Assembly (NCBI GenBank): GCA_963776225.1
Contig: CAVZLL010000002.1
Location: 248,001 to 312,000, forward strand
Direction of reading: 5' to 3'
Length of the DNA stretch: 64,000 bases
DNA from: Bog-756 sp963776225
GTDB lineage: Bacteria > Actinomycetota > Acidimicrobiia > Acidimicrobiales > RAAP-2
Below the pieces are notes generated by a model. It was not told the origin of the DNA, made no database searches, and was given only the letters and a program-made list of their open reading frames with translations. Positions 26,558-36,257 of this stretch are shown here, piece after piece. Each line of letters begins with the position of its first letter. The first letter of the stretch is position 1. Position numbers and translations under genes: made by a program.

Positions 26558-27682
26558 TCAGCCGACGAGCACGGTCACGCAGGCGTTGGCACCCCTCCCG
26601 ATCACGTGGGCGAGCCCGACCCGTGCGCCCGCCACCTGGCGGGCCCCGGCGTCGCCACGGAGCTGGCGCACCAGCTCCACCACCTGGCCGAGTGCCGACG
26701 CCCCGAGCGGCTCTCCCTTGGACAGCAGACCGCCGGACGGGTTCACCGGAATGCGCCCGCCGATCTCCGTCGTTCCCTCTGCGAGGAGCGCCGACTGCTC
26801 CCCCGGCGCGCACAGCCCGAGCTCGGCCCAGGTGAGCAGCTCACGAGCCGCGTCGGTGTCCTGGCACTCGACGAGGTCGAGATCCCCCGGCCCGAGACCC
26901 GCCTGCTCGTAGGCGTCGCGGGCCGCAAGGGTGGTCGGCGGGGTCACCTCGGAGTCGTCGATGCCGCTCAACGGTGAATCTTCCCCGAGAACGCTCCCCG
27001 GGAGGTGGGAGCGCAGCGAGACGCCGGCGACCATCGGCCCTGCCCCCTCGCGGGCGAGCACGACGGCGGCCGCGCCCTCGTTCGGGGAGCAGAGCATCAG
27101 CAGCGTGAGCGGAGGACAGATCATCCGGGAGCCGAGGACCTCGTCGAGGGTGACCGGCTTCTGGAACATGGCGTCGGGGTTGGCCACCCCGTTTCCCCGG
27201 TTCTTGACCGCGACCCGGCCGAGATGCTCGGCGGTGAGGCCGGTCTCCGCGAGGAGCCGCTGGGCCCGCAGGGCGAAGAACGCCGGTGCGGGGCTGAGCC
27301 CGGCCGCCTCTTGCCACGGGGCGAAGAACGAGGAGCGGATGACCCCCTTCGGCATCTTCTCGATGCCGAACACCAGCACCCGGTCGTGCCGTCCCGATGC
27401 GATGGACGCTGCCGCCAGCTCGAGGGCGGCCCCGCCCGAGGCACACCCCGCCTCCACGTCGTAGATCGGGATGCCGGTCCCGGCCAGCGCACCGAGGACC
27501 CGGTGCCCGGCGGCGACACCGCCGTAGGCGGTGCCGCAGTAGGCCGCCTGCACGTCACCCACACCGAGGCCGGCCTCGGCCAGTGCACCCCGGACGGCCA
27601 CCACCCCCATCGCGGTCGCGGTCATCCCTTCGAACCGCCCGAAGGGATGCATCCCCACCCCGACCACTCGGACGCCGGTCAC
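26558..27682 (-). CDS. Thiolase-family (SCP-x type) acyl-CoA enzyme
   Basis: A 374-residue thiolase-fold protein: nucleophilic Cys80 in DVEAGCASGGAAL, His-containing blocks further on, and a C-terminal GRGANACVTVLVG Gly-rich loop. It resembles the lipid-transfer/SCP-x thiolases that cleave steroid or branched acyl-CoAs. The GTG start overlaps the DUF35 gene stop by four bases, the usual pairing, since such thiolases need a DUF35 OB-fold partner. The actual substrate is unknown. Confidence 0.85.
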   Translation of the reverse strand: MTGVRVVGVGMHPFGRFEGMTATAMGVVAVRGALAEAGLGVGDVQAAYCGTAYGGVAAGHRVLGALAGTGIPIYDVEAGCASGGAALELAAASIASGRHDRVLVFGIEKMPKGVIRSSFFAPWQEAAGLSPAPAFFALRAQRLLAETGLTAEHLGRVAVKNRGNGVANPDAMFQKPVTLDEVLGSRMICPPLTLLMLCSPNEGAAAVVLAREGAGPMVAGVSLRSHLPGSVLGEDSPLSGIDDSEVTPPTTLAARDAYEQAGLGPGDLDLVECQDTDAARELLTWAELGLCAPGEQSALLAEGTTEIGGRIPVNPSGGLLSKGEPLGASALGQVVELVRQLRGDAGARQVAGARVGLAHVIGRGANACVTVLVG

Positions 27683-28068
27683 GGGTGGAAGACCCAGGTG
27701 AGGACCGGCTCCCCCTCGGGGCCGGGGACCTCCTCGCCGTCCAGCCGCACCCGGGTCCCGCGGGAGAGCCCGTCGCCGGACAGCCGCGAGACCACACGCA
27801 GCAGCGGCTCGCCGTCGAGCTCGACGATGCCGAGCCCGTAGGGCACCGGTCCGCCGTATCCGGGGGGCGAGAGGTTGACCTCGGTGTGCAGCCATACCGT
27901 GCCGGCGCGCGGGAGGTCGAGCGGCTCCACGTCGTCGGCGCCGGTGAAGGGGCAGACCGGGGCACGCGGGAAGTGCCGCAGGCCGGTGCTCGCAGACCGG
28001 CCCCCGAGCAGGGTCACCCCCACCTCGTCCACGCGCAGGACAGCGGGGTCGATGGGCCGCAGCGACAC
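27679..28068 (-). CDS. DUF35 OB-fold protein, thiolase partner
   Basis: A 129-residue OB-fold protein: VWLHTEVNLSPPG, PYGLGIVELDGEPLLRVVSR and GTRVRLDGEEV show the OB strands. DUF35 proteins form complexes with SCP-x thiolases and often carry a zinc ribbon; Cys here is limited to the APVCPFTG block, so a full ribbon is absent. Start is a GTG with CATAGT six bases upstream (possible leaderless promoter). It is coupled to the thiolase gene downstream. Confidence 0.8.
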   Translation of the reverse strand: MSLRPIDPAVLRVDEVGVTLLGGRSASTGLRHFPRAPVCPFTGADDVEPLDLPRAGTVWLHTEVNLSPPGYGGPVPYGLGIVELDGEPLLRVVSRLSGDGLSRGTRVRLDGEEVPGPEGEPVLTWVFHP

Positions 28069-28126
28069 GCGTGGACTATGCCACAGGGTCAGCGGCCGGA
28101 GCCTCGCCGGTGTCGGGTCCTCCCGG

Positions 28127-29119
28127 TCAGGCGGGGCGGAGGATCGCGGCGATCTCCTGCAACTCCTCGGGCGTGAAGGCGAGCGAGTCGACGGTCGCCA
28201 CGTTCTGCTCGAGCTGGGCGAGGCTGCTCGCTCCCACCAGGGTCGAGGTCACCCGCGGGTCGCGCTGGGTCCAGGCCAGGGCCATCTGCGCGATGGTCTG
28301 GCCCCGGCGGGCGGCGACCTCGCCGAGCGCGCGCACCACAGAGAGGGTCCGCGGGTCGAGCTGCGCAGAGGAGAGGGTGTCCTCCCTGCTGGCCCGGGAT
28401 CCGTCGGGTACCCCGCTCAGGTAGCGGTCGGTCAGAATGCCCTGCTCCAGGGGGGAGTACACGATGCACCCCGCGCCCACCTCGTCGATGGCGTCGAGCA
28501 GCCCGCGTTCGGGCCAGCGATTGAGCATCGAGTAGGCCGGCTGGTGGACGAGGAGCGGGCAGCCCAGGTCGGAGAGGAGGGATGCGGCCTCCCTGGTCTG
28601 CCTCGGCGGGTAGTTGGAGATCCCGACGTAGCGGGTCTTGCCCGAGCGGACCGCGGTGGCGAGCGCGCCCATGGTCTCCTCGAGCGGGGTCTCGGGGTCC
28701 CACCGGTGCGAATAGAAGATGTCCACGTTCTCGAGCCCGAGGCGACGGAGACTGGCGTCCAGGCTGCCGAGCATGTACTTGCGCGAGCCCCCGTCGCCGT
28801 AGGGCCCCGGACCCATGTCGTAACCGGCCTTGGTCGAGATGACCAGCTCGTCGCGATGGGGGGCGAGGTCACCCGCCAGCACGGTACCCGCGTTCGACTC
28901 GGCCGCCCCGGGGGGCGGCCCGTAGTTGTTGGCCAGATCGAAGTGGGTGACCCCGAGATCGAAGGCCCGGAGGAGCATGGAGCGGATCTCCTCCTTGGGC
29001 CGCGCCTCTCCGAAGTTCTGCCAGAGCCCGAGCGAGATGGCCGGGAGCTTGAGGCCGCTGTGCCCGCAGCGGCGGTACACCATCCGGTCGTAGCGGGCGG
29101 GGTCGACGGTGAACGGCAT
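28127..29119 (-). CDS. Aldo/keto reductase, YghZ/Gpr type
   Basis: 330 residues closely similar in motif order to E. coli YghZ (L-glyceraldehyde 3-phosphate reductase): YRRCGHSGLKLPAISLGLW, THFDLANNYGPPPGAAE, STKAGYDMGPGPYG, SRKYMLGSLDASLRRLGL and YSHRWDPETPLEETMGAL. The tetrad Asp-Tyr-Lys-His is present in these blocks. I prefer the ATG at 29119, since a TACCGT -10 box lies six bases before it and the protein then starts like YghZ. It is a likely detoxifying reductase for methylglyoxal or aldehydes. It stands alone. Confidence 0.88.
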   Translation of the reverse strand: MPFTVDPARYDRMVYRRCGHSGLKLPAISLGLWQNFGEARPKEEIRSMLLRAFDLGVTHFDLANNYGPPPGAAESNAGTVLAGDLAPHRDELVISTKAGYDMGPGPYGDGGSRKYMLGSLDASLRRLGLENVDIFYSHRWDPETPLEETMGALATAVRSGKTRYVGISNYPPRQTREAASLLSDLGCPLLVHQPAYSMLNRWPERGLLDAIDEVGAGCIVYSPLEQGILTDRYLSGVPDGSRASREDTLSSAQLDPRTLSVVRALGEVAARRGQTIAQMALAWTQRDPRVTSTLVGASSLAQLEQNVATVDSLAFTPEELQEIAAILRPA

Positions 29120-29125
29120 CCGCTC

Positions 29126-29131
29126 ACGGTA
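29126..29131 (-). promoter_or_regulatory. Leaderless-type -10 box for the aldo/keto reductase
   Basis: TACCGT is six bases before the ATG at 29119 on the minus strand. It overlaps the longer TTG-started reading, supporting the shorter start. Confidence 0.5.
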
Positions 29132-29177
29132 ATTCAACGGCGCGCACTCCCCCGGCCCGATGGCCCCAGCCAGAGGG

Positions 29178-31124
29178 TCAGAGCGATGCGGTGGTGCCGG
29201 CGAGCAGCCGGGTCACCTTCGTGGCGTTGTTCTGGCACTCGTACACCGACACGGGGTCGTAGAGCTCGGTATAGGTCGATGTTCCGCCGCTCACGTCACC
29301 GGTCGACGAGTACTCCGTGTACCCGGTCGGACACTGATCCTTCCCGAGGTTCGTGGATATCACCGAGAGCACGCTGGTTCGCCCGCTCGAGCCCCAGGTG
29401 AAGGTCCCGCCGGTGCCGAGCAACGGACCTGGCCCGGTTGTCGACCCGTTGATCGCCGATGCCGGAGTACAGCTCCTGAACACCGTCGTCGACCCCTGAC
29501 CGACCTCGGTGGCGCACCGGACCGAGGAGGTCGCTCTCAGACCCATGGTGAGGCTCACCGGGTTGGCCGACGGCCAGGTGCGGAGACCGAGGTTGTCGGT
29601 GTAGGACGCGGTGATCCCGGGATAGGAGCCGGGGGGAAGGGCGGTGCCCGACGTCTGGCAGCTCGCGGTCGGCAGGGTTGCGGTGCACAGGAGCTGCTGA
29701 CCGGCGGTGTAGAAGAGGACGGACCCGGTCATCCCGCTGAGCAGTCCCGATGCAGCGAGCGTGTCCGGGCTCCCGTAGTGGGAGCTGGCCGACGTCGCTC
29801 CGTCGACCGCGATCGTGTACCCGGTCAGGAACTGGGTGAAGCACCCGTCGACGTAGCTGTTCGAGTTGGTCGCGTTGGGGCAGGTGGTGCCACTCCAGCT
29901 CGCACCGGTCACGGTCGTGCCGTGATGGTTCGCACCGGTGAGGTCGGTCCCGGTGAGGACTGCGTTGTCGAGGTTGGCGCCGGTGAGATCGGCGCCGGCG
30001 AGGTCGGCGCCGGTGAGATCGGTGTCGGCCAAGCCGGACGAGAGGTCCGTCTCGGTGAGGTTGGTGCCTCGGAGGTCGGCGGCGCTGAGGTCTGCGCTGC
30101 GGAGGGTCGCGCCGGTGAGGTCGGCGCCAGCGAGGTCGATACCGCTGAGATCTTGGCCATCGAGGTTCGCGCCGGGCCCGATCAGGAACTCGTCGACGAT
30201 GACCCACCCGGTGGGGAGGACAGCGGGTGTCCCGGTGACGCCACCGGAATACAGACCGGTCAGGTTTGTGCCGGTGAAGTTGGCCCCCGTGACCGTGGTG
30301 CCGATGAGCGAGGAACCGCCGAGGTCGGCGCCGGTGAGGTCGGCGTCGGTGAGGTTGTCGCTGCCGAGGTAGGCACCGGTGAGGTCGGCGCCGGTGAGGT
30401 CGGCCCCGGTGAGGTCGGCGTTGTTGAGTTGGGCGTAGGCGAGGTCGGCACCGGAGAGATCGACACCGGAGAGATCGGGGTGACCCGCGGGCACGGCATG
30501 CGGTCCGATCAGATAGCCGTCCGTCAAGCGCCAGCGGGTGGGGAGGGCCGAGGGTGTCCCGATGATTCCCTGTGAGTAGACATAGACGAGCGTCGCGCCG
30601 GTGAGGTCGGTGTGGGTGAGATTGGTTCCGACGAGGCCCGCACCGGCCAGGTCGGCGTCGGTCAGGTTCCCGTTGGCGAGATTGGCATCGGTGAGGTTCG
30701 CGCCGGGTCCTATGAGATAGGTGTGCCTGAGGAGCCAGTGGGTCGGGAGGGCCGACGGTTTCCCGATGATCCCGCCGGAGGACACGCCCCGGAGGGTGGC
30801 GCCGGTCAGGTTGACGCCGGTCAGGGTGGTTCCGGAGAAGATGGCCCTGACGAGGTCGGTGGTCGACAGATCGGCATTGGCCAGGTCGGCACCGGTGAAG
30901 TCGGCGCCGGACAGATTGCAACCGCTCCAGTCGACGCCGGGGGTGGGAGCCGGAGTGACCACCCCGCTGCTCACGACCGGGCAACTGACCGTCGCGGACG
31001 CCGGTGGTGCCGAGAGCGTGACGAGCGACGCACTGGCGACGACCGGCAAGAGGGCGGCGATCGAAACGATCATCCTCACCGCCGCCGAGGCGGGTCCTGC
31101 GGTCTCATCCCGGCGAATCCTCAT
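29178..31124 (-). CDS. Secreted pentapeptide-repeat protein with three spacer modules
   Basis: 648 residues. A signal peptide (hydrophobic VSIAALLPVVASASLVTL, cleavage near ASA) is followed by pentapeptide repeats of the A(D/N)LxxADL type, such as LSGADFTGADLANADL, which form a quadrilateral beta helix. The repeats are interrupted by three spacers of about 30 residues with a common pattern, (S/Y)GGIIGxPSALPTxW...YLIGPGANL. The C-terminal 200 residues are non-repetitive, Ser/Thr-rich and resemble an immunoglobulin-like adhesin region. The ATG at 31124 has a strong GGAGGAGGGG site. Function is unknown; it is probably surface-exposed. It stands between the AKR gene and tRNA-Thr. Confidence 0.85.
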   Translation of the reverse strand: MRIRRDETAGPASAAVRMIVSIAALLPVVASASLVTLSAPPASATVSCPVVSSGVVTPAPTPGVDWSGCNLSGADFTGADLANADLSTTDLVRAIFSGTTLTGVNLTGATLRGVSSGGIIGKPSALPTHWLLRHTYLIGPGANLTDANLANGNLTDADLAGAGLVGTNLTHTDLTGATLVYVYSQGIIGTPSALPTRWRLTDGYLIGPHAVPAGHPDLSGVDLSGADLAYAQLNNADLTGADLTGADLTGAYLGSDNLTDADLTGADLGGSSLIGTTVTGANFTGTNLTGLYSGGVTGTPAVLPTGWVIVDEFLIGPGANLDGQDLSGIDLAGADLTGATLRSADLSAADLRGTNLTETDLSSGLADTDLTGADLAGADLTGANLDNAVLTGTDLTGANHHGTTVTGASWSGTTCPNATNSNSYVDGCFTQFLTGYTIAVDGATSASSHYGSPDTLAASGLLSGMTGSVLFYTAGQQLLCTATLPTASCQTSGTALPPGSYPGITASYTDNLGLRTWPSANPVSLTMGLRATSSVRCATEVGQGSTTVFRSCTPASAINGSTTGPGPLLGTGGTFTWGSSGRTSVLSVISTNLGKDQCPTGYTEYSSTGDVSGGTSTYTELYDPVSVYECQNNATKVTRLLAGTTASL

Positions 31125-31273
31125 TGCCCCTCCTCCGCCACGCCCGCTCGCCCTGCCGAGCGGATCGCCGTTACCTCTAGCACATCCACCTGAGCCTCGC
31201 TCAGGATCATCACTCAGCGTGTTGCTCGGGCACATCCGTCAGAGCCGCGCTCCGGTGACCGCCGGACCAGTCG

Positions 31274-31346
31274 AGCCTGGGAGGAGAATCGAACTCCTGA
31301 CCTACGCATTACGAGTGCGTTGCTCTACCGACTGAGCTACCCAGGC
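31274..31346 (-). tRNA. tRNA-Thr(CGU)
   Basis: Reads GCCTGGG at the 5' acceptor strand (31346 end) and CCCAGGC plus T at the 3' end, a D arm with AGCTCAGTCGGTAGAGC, anticodon loop CTCGTAA (anticodon CGU at 31311-31313) and T loop TTCGATT. CCA is not encoded. The UGU isoacceptor is represented in the window only by the 3' half at 714-760. Confidence 0.95.
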
Positions 31347-31436
31347 GAAGTCACCACGCTATCCGACCCGGGCAAGGCCTCTCCGACGACGGGGACCACT
31401 GCGCGCGTCGGGTCACTCACGCGATGTCGTTCCGGG

Positions 31437-32597
31437 TCAGTCGAGCATGCCCGAGAGCTCGACCATGAGCGCTTCGAGCAGGAGGCCTTCGTTTGCGTTG
31501 CGTCCGAGGGCCGCCGACGCCCTGGCGACCGCCTCGACCTGGCGCGTCGCGCGTCGGCGTGCGGCCCCGTCCCCCGCCGATCGCGGCGCGCCGTTCCCAC
31601 CGACTGCCGCGACCATCCGGTCCCGGTACGCGCCCGAGAGGGAGGCCAGGCCCATTCGGAGGTCGTCGGTCCGCGAGCGCCGCTCCTCCCGTTTGTGGCG
31701 GTCGTCGATCTGCCTGCGTCCGGGGATCCCGCGTGCTCCGACCGCCTCCGCCTGCTCTTCGAGCGCGGCCAGCTCACGCGTGTGCCGCTCCCGCAGGGGT
31801 GCCAGGGCCCCCTCGGCGAGCGAGAGCAGCTCGTCGGCGGCCGTGGCGGCGGCTGCGCCGGTCCCGTCGAGCCGGGACGGCACCGACTGCCACAGTCGCT
31901 GCCGCTCGCCGAAGCCGGGATCGTGTACGAGCAGACGTGCCCGGTCGAGGTTCCCCCCAGAGGCGGCCGACACCGAACGGGCCGTCTCCTGGTCGACGCC
32001 GCGGGCGACCAGCCACTCCTCGACGACCGCCGGCGCCACCGCCACGAAGGGGACCTGCACGCACCGGCTCATGATCGTCGAAAGGCCCGGGGGGAGATCG
32101 TCGGCCAGGAGGACGAACACCGTCGGCGCAGGCGGCTCCTCGATCGTCTTGAGCAGCGCGGGCGACGAGTTGACCGCGAGATGGACGTCCGGGACGAGCA
32201 GCACCTGGCGTGCCGACTCGAGCGGGTGGCGCTGGGCGCGGGCGGTGATGGCGCGGGCGTCGTCGACCTCCAGCGCGGCGCCGGTCCGTTCCACGACCAC
32301 CAGGTCGGGATGGGTGCCTGCGAGCGCACGACGGCAGACGTTGCAGACGCCGCATCCGCCGCGGGGGCAGAGCAGGGCGGCCGCGAAGCCGCTGGCCGCC
32401 ACTCGCTTCCCCGAACCCGGCGGACCGTGGAGGAGGTAGGCGTGGACCGGCCGGCGCGCGCCGGCGACCAGCTGGGCGACCGCCCGCTCCTGGCCGACCA
32501 CCTCCTCGAAGAGCCGGGGCACCGGCGGTCGCCCCTCCGTGCCGGTGCCGGGGTCGGGGTCCGGGTCCGCGATCACCGGGTCCCGCTCACGGCGCAT
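31437..32597 (-). CDS. holB: DNA polymerase III delta-prime subunit
   Basis: Clamp-loader component. Walker A GPPGSGKR (residues 58-65), a four-Cys zinc finger (CPRGGCGVCNVC) and a Walker B-like LVPDVHLAVN with sensor ALLKTIEEPP follow. The C-terminal 150 residues are helical and basic. The 386-residue length is normal. Its start overlaps the end of tmk by eleven bases, and tmk-holB is a conserved order. Confidence 0.92.
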   Translation of the reverse strand: MRRERDPVIADPDPDPGTGTEGRPPVPRLFEEVVGQERAVAQLVAGARRPVHAYLLHGPPGSGKRVAASGFAAALLCPRGGCGVCNVCRRALAGTHPDLVVVERTGAALEVDDARAITARAQRHPLESARQVLLVPDVHLAVNSSPALLKTIEEPPAPTVFVLLADDLPPGLSTIMSRCVQVPFVAVAPAVVEEWLVARGVDQETARSVSAASGGNLDRARLLVHDPGFGERQRLWQSVPSRLDGTGAAAATAADELLSLAEGALAPLRERHTRELAALEEQAEAVGARGIPGRRQIDDRHKREERRSRTDDLRMGLASLSGAYRDRMVAAVGGNGAPRSAGDGAARRRATRQVEAVARASAALGRNANEGLLLEALMVELSGMLD

Positions 32598-33204
32598 CGC
32601 CCGCGGAGATCACCTCGACCGCCTTGTGGATGGTCCCGGCGACCACCTCGACCGGGTCGGTGGCGTCGACCACCAACCAGGGTCCGGTCCCCTCGGCGGC
32701 GAGGGTCGTGAACCCGTCGGCCACCCGCTGGAGGAAGGCAACGCCCTCGGACTCGAACCGGTCGGCCCGGGATTCCGCCAGGCGCGCCATGGCCGTGGCC
32801 ACCGGGAGGTCGAGCAGCACGGTCAGGTCGGGCCGGAGCCCGCCGGTGGCCCACTCCATCAGGCGGTCGAGCCCGTCGCGGTCGAGACCACGGCCGAATC
32901 CCTGATAGGCGAGGGTGGAGGCGACGTAGCGGTCGGTCACCACCCAGCGCCCGGCACTCAGCGCGGGCGAGACGACCTCTGCCACGTGCTGGGCGCGGTC
33001 GGCCGCCATGAGGAGCGCTTCGGCGCGCGGGTCGACCGGACCGCGGTCTGCGTCGAGGATGAGGGGACGGAGCGAGGCCCCGAGGGACGTGGCGCCCGGC
33101 TCGAAGGTGCAGACCGCCCCGAGCCGTTCGGCGAGCAAGCGGACCTGGGTGCTCTTGCCACTGCCGTCGATCCCCTCGAGCGCGATGAGCCGACCCCGGG
33201 CCAC
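32587..33204 (-). CDS. tmk: Thymidylate kinase
   Basis: Phosphorylates dTMP. The P-loop GIDGSGKST is at residues 11-19. ASTLAYQGFGRGLD, LRPDLTVLLDLPV and a lid RADRFESE (residues near 145-153) follow. Length 205 is normal. It starts two bases behind the topA stop and runs into holB, forming a topA-tmk-holB unit. Confidence 0.95.
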   Translation of the reverse strand: MARGRLIALEGIDGSGKSTQVRLLAERLGAVCTFEPGATSLGASLRPLILDADRGPVDPRAEALLMAADRAQHVAEVVSPALSAGRWVVTDRYVASTLAYQGFGRGLDRDGLDRLMEWATGGLRPDLTVLLDLPVATAMARLAESRADRFESEGVAFLQRVADGFTTLAAEGTGPWLVVDATDPVEVVAGTIHKAVEVISAGDAP

Positions 33205-33206
33205 GG

Positions 33207-36200
33207 TCAGGCGTCGCGGCTGGCGCGCTCCGCCGCCTTCGCCGGTGCATTCTTCTTGGTCGCTGCCCTGGCGGCGGTCGCCTTCTTGGCGGCAGGGGCC
33301 TTCTTGGTGGCCGCAGTCTTCTTCGCCGCCGCAGTCTTCTTCGCCGCCACAGTCTTCTTCGCCGACGTCTTCTTGGCCGACGTCTTCTTGGTGCCCGCAG
33401 CCTTCTTGACCGATGGTGCCTTCTTCTTCGGAGTGCGGGACGACGGTCCCGCGGCGCGGCGCTCGGCCAGAAGGTCCGCCGCCCGCTCCACGGTCAGCTC
33501 GTCGACGTCGTCACCGCGGCGGAGGGACGCGTTGGTGGTCCCGTCGGTCACGTACGGCCCGAAGCGCCCGTCCTTGACCACCATCGCCAGTCCGGTGTCG
33601 GGATCGGGCCCGAGCTCGCGCAGCGGGCCGCGGGCGTTGCGTCCACGCGTCTTCGGTTGGGCGAACAGGGCCAGGGCCTGGTCGACCGTGGTGGTCAGCA
33701 GCTGGTCCTCGCTCGGCAGGCTGCGGGTGTCGGTCCCCCTCTTCAGGTAGGGGCCGAACCGTCCGTTGTGGGCGACGATCTCCTCGCCGTTCTGCGGGTC
33801 GGTCCCGACCACCCGCGGGATGCGGAGCAGTTGGAGGGCCTCCTCGAACGTGAGGGTGTCGGGCGACATCGAGGCGAACAGCGACGAGGTGCGCGGCTTC
33901 GGTCCGCCGTCGGTCAGCTCTCCGAGCTGGACGTAGGGGCCGAACCGTCCGGCCTTGACCTGGATCGCGAGACCGGTCTCGGGATCGGTGCCGAGGACCC
34001 GGTCCGAGGAGGGCGCGGCGAGGAGGGCCTCCGCCTTCTCCGGGGTGAGCTCGTCGGGGGCCAGATCCTCGGGGATCGAGACCCGGTCCTCGCCCCGCTG
34101 GAGGTAGGGGCCGTACCGTCCGACCCGGGCGACGATCTCCTCGCCGCCGGCTCCGGTCCCGATGGGGATCGAGTTGATCTCACGGGCATCGATCTCACCG
34201 AGGTAGGTGGCCACCTCGCGCTTGAGACCGAGCGAACCGGTCACGCCCGCCTGGGCGCGGTCGTGGCCGTTGGTCTCGTTGCCCGCGCTCGTGCGATCCG
34301 CCCCCGCGCCGTCGGGACCCGCCGATCCGAAGTAGAACCGGGTCAGCCAGGGGAGCGACTCCTCCTTGGCCTCGGCGATCGCATCGAGGTCGTCCTCCAT
34401 GGAGGCGGTGAAGCCGTAGTCGACGAGGTACGCGAAGTACCGCTCGAGCAGACCGGTCACGGCGAAGGCGGTGAACGAGGGCACCAGCGCGGTGCCCTTC
34501 TTCCACACATAGCCGCGGTCGAGGATGGTGCCGATCACGCTCGCATAGGTGGAGGGCCGGCCGACCCCGAGGTCCTCCATCGCCTTGACCAGGGAGGCCT
34601 CCGTGTACCGGGCGGGCGGCTGTGTGGCGTGGCTACCGGGTTCGAGGTCGGAGACCGAGGCCGGATCCCCCTCGAGCATCGGGGGGAGGTGCACCTCGCG
34701 GTCGGCCAGCTCGGCCTCGGGATCGTCCTCCCCCTCGACGTACGCCCGGAGGAAGCCGGGGAACTCGATGACCTTGCCGGCTGCAGAGAACTCGACCTGG
34801 TGTGCGGCACCCTCACCGGTCGAGTTGCCCGAGAGGCGGACCTGCGCGCTGGTTCCGGTCGCGTCGGCCATCTGGGAGGCGACGGTGCGCTTCCAGATGA
34901 GATCGTAGAGACGGAATTCGTCCCCCGAGAGCGACCGGGCCGCCTCGTCGGGAGTGCGGAAGGTCTCGCCGGCCGGGCGGACCGCCTCGTGGGCCTCCTG
35001 GGCGTTCTTGACCTTTCGCTCGTAGCGGCGGGGTTGGGCCGGAACGTAGTCGGGACCGTAGAGGGAGGCGGCCTGGGCGCGGGCGGCGGTGAGCGCCTCG
35101 GCCGAGAGGGTGGTCGAGTCGGTCCGCATGTAGGTGATCCAGCCCTGCTCGTAGAGCCGTTGGGCGACCTGCATGGCCCGCTTGGAGCTGAACCGCAGCT
35201 TGCGGCCGGCCTCCTGCTGGAGGGTGGAGGTCATGAACGGCGGGGCCGGCGAGCGGCGGAACGGCTTGTGGGTCATCGATCGCACGGTGAACGGCACACG
35301 CTCGAGACCGGCGGCGAGGGCCCGGGCACCGGGCTCGTCGAGCACCACCACGCTCCCCGCCGAGGTCAGGGCGCCCGACTGGTCGAAGTCCCTGCCCGAG
35401 GCGAGCGGGGTCCCGTCGACGGCCACCAGGGAGGCGCCGAAGGAGGCCGGCGTCCCTTCCGGTGCGGCGGCGGCCGACGGGCCCTCGGCGGTGAAGGTGG
35501 CGTCGATGCCCCACCAGCCGGCCGAGCGGAAGCCCATGCGCTCGCGCTCCCTGACCACCACCATCCGGGTGGCGACGCTCTGCACCCGACCGGCCGACAG
35601 GCGCGGCATGATCTTCTTCCAGAGCACCGGGGAGACCTCGTAGCCGTAGAGGCGGTCGAGGATCCGGCGGGTCTCCTGGGCGTCGACCAGCTTGTTGTTG
35701 ACCGTGCGCCACTCCTGCACCGCCCGCTCGATGGCCGGCCGGGTGATCTCGTGGAAGACCATCCGTTTGACCGGGATGCTCGGGGAGAGCACCTCCGAGA
35801 GCACCTGGAGGAGGTGCCAGGCGATGGACTCGCCCTCCCGGTCCTCGTCCGAGGCCAGGTAGACCTCGCTCGCCCGCCGGGCCAGCTTCCGCAACTTGGC
35901 CACCTGGGCCTTCTTGTCCGCGGGGATCACGTAGAGCGGCTTGAAGCCGTTGTCCACGTCCACGCCGAGACGCGACCAGGGCTCGCCCTTGAACGCAGCG
36001 GGCACCTCGGCCGCGCTCTGGGGGAGGTCCCGGATGTGGCCGATGGAGGACTCGACCACGTAGCCCGGGCCGAGCAGGCCGGCGATGGTCTTGGCCTTGG
36101 CCGGCGACTCGACGATGACCAGGGGCTTGCCCCCCTGCGGCGCGTCGGCTCCATCGGCACCGTCGCCGGTGTCGAGGTCGTCGTCCGGAGAGGCCTCGGT

Positions 36201-36221
36201 GAGGTCGGTGGCAGGGGGCAT
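33207..36221 (-). CDS. topA: DNA topoisomerase I with Lys/Ala-rich C-terminal tail
   Basis: Type IA topoisomerase, 1004 residues. TOPRIM: IVESPAKAKTI and DEDREGE. Catalytic Tyr lies in GWITYMRTDSTTLS. Middle domains run through RPSTYASVIGTILDRGYV, followed by four C-terminal repeats with RFGPYVQLG-type DNA-binding blocks. The last 100 residues are Lys/Ala-rich KKT-type repeats, like histone H1 and the tails of actinobacterial TopoI, which help DNA binding. There is a TTGACA -35 box upstream; the exact start is uncertain (the ATG at 36221 or a nearby upstream GTG). Confidence 0.95.
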   Translation of the reverse strand: MPPATDLTEASPDDDLDTGDGADGADAPQGGKPLVIVESPAKAKTIAGLLGPGYVVESSIGHIRDLPQSAAEVPAAFKGEPWSRLGVDVDNGFKPLYVIPADKKAQVAKLRKLARRASEVYLASDEDREGESIAWHLLQVLSEVLSPSIPVKRMVFHEITRPAIERAVQEWRTVNNKLVDAQETRRILDRLYGYEVSPVLWKKIMPRLSAGRVQSVATRMVVVRERERMGFRSAGWWGIDATFTAEGPSAAAAPEGTPASFGASLVAVDGTPLASGRDFDQSGALTSAGSVVVLDEPGARALAAGLERVPFTVRSMTHKPFRRSPAPPFMTSTLQQEAGRKLRFSSKRAMQVAQRLYEQGWITYMRTDSTTLSAEALTAARAQAASLYGPDYVPAQPRRYERKVKNAQEAHEAVRPAGETFRTPDEAARSLSGDEFRLYDLIWKRTVASQMADATGTSAQVRLSGNSTGEGAAHQVEFSAAGKVIEFPGFLRAYVEGEDDPEAELADREVHLPPMLEGDPASVSDLEPGSHATQPPARYTEASLVKAMEDLGVGRPSTYASVIGTILDRGYVWKKGTALVPSFTAFAVTGLLERYFAYLVDYGFTASMEDDLDAIAEAKEESLPWLTRFYFGSAGPDGAGADRTSAGNETNGHDRAQAGVTGSLGLKREVATYLGEIDAREINSIPIGTGAGGEEIVARVGRYGPYLQRGEDRVSIPEDLAPDELTPEKAEALLAAPSSDRVLGTDPETGLAIQVKAGRFGPYVQLGELTDGGPKPRTSSLFASMSPDTLTFEEALQLLRIPRVVGTDPQNGEEIVAHNGRFGPYLKRGTDTRSLPSEDQLLTTTVDQALALFAQPKTRGRNARGPLRELGPDPDTGLAMVVKDGRFGPYVTDGTTNASLRRGDDVDELTVERAADLLAERRAAGPSSRTPKKKAPSVKKAAGTKKTSAKKTSAKKTVAAKKTAAAKKTAATKKAPAAKKATAARAATKKNAPAKAAERASRDA

Positions 36222-36257
36222 GGCTGTGGGCACAGGGTGAACGGTGGGATGCGGCCT

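Noticed and set aside
29908..30499. Antisense frames with GEVGAGEVG-type repeats
   Set aside because: They mirror the pentapeptide-repeat gene on the other strand.
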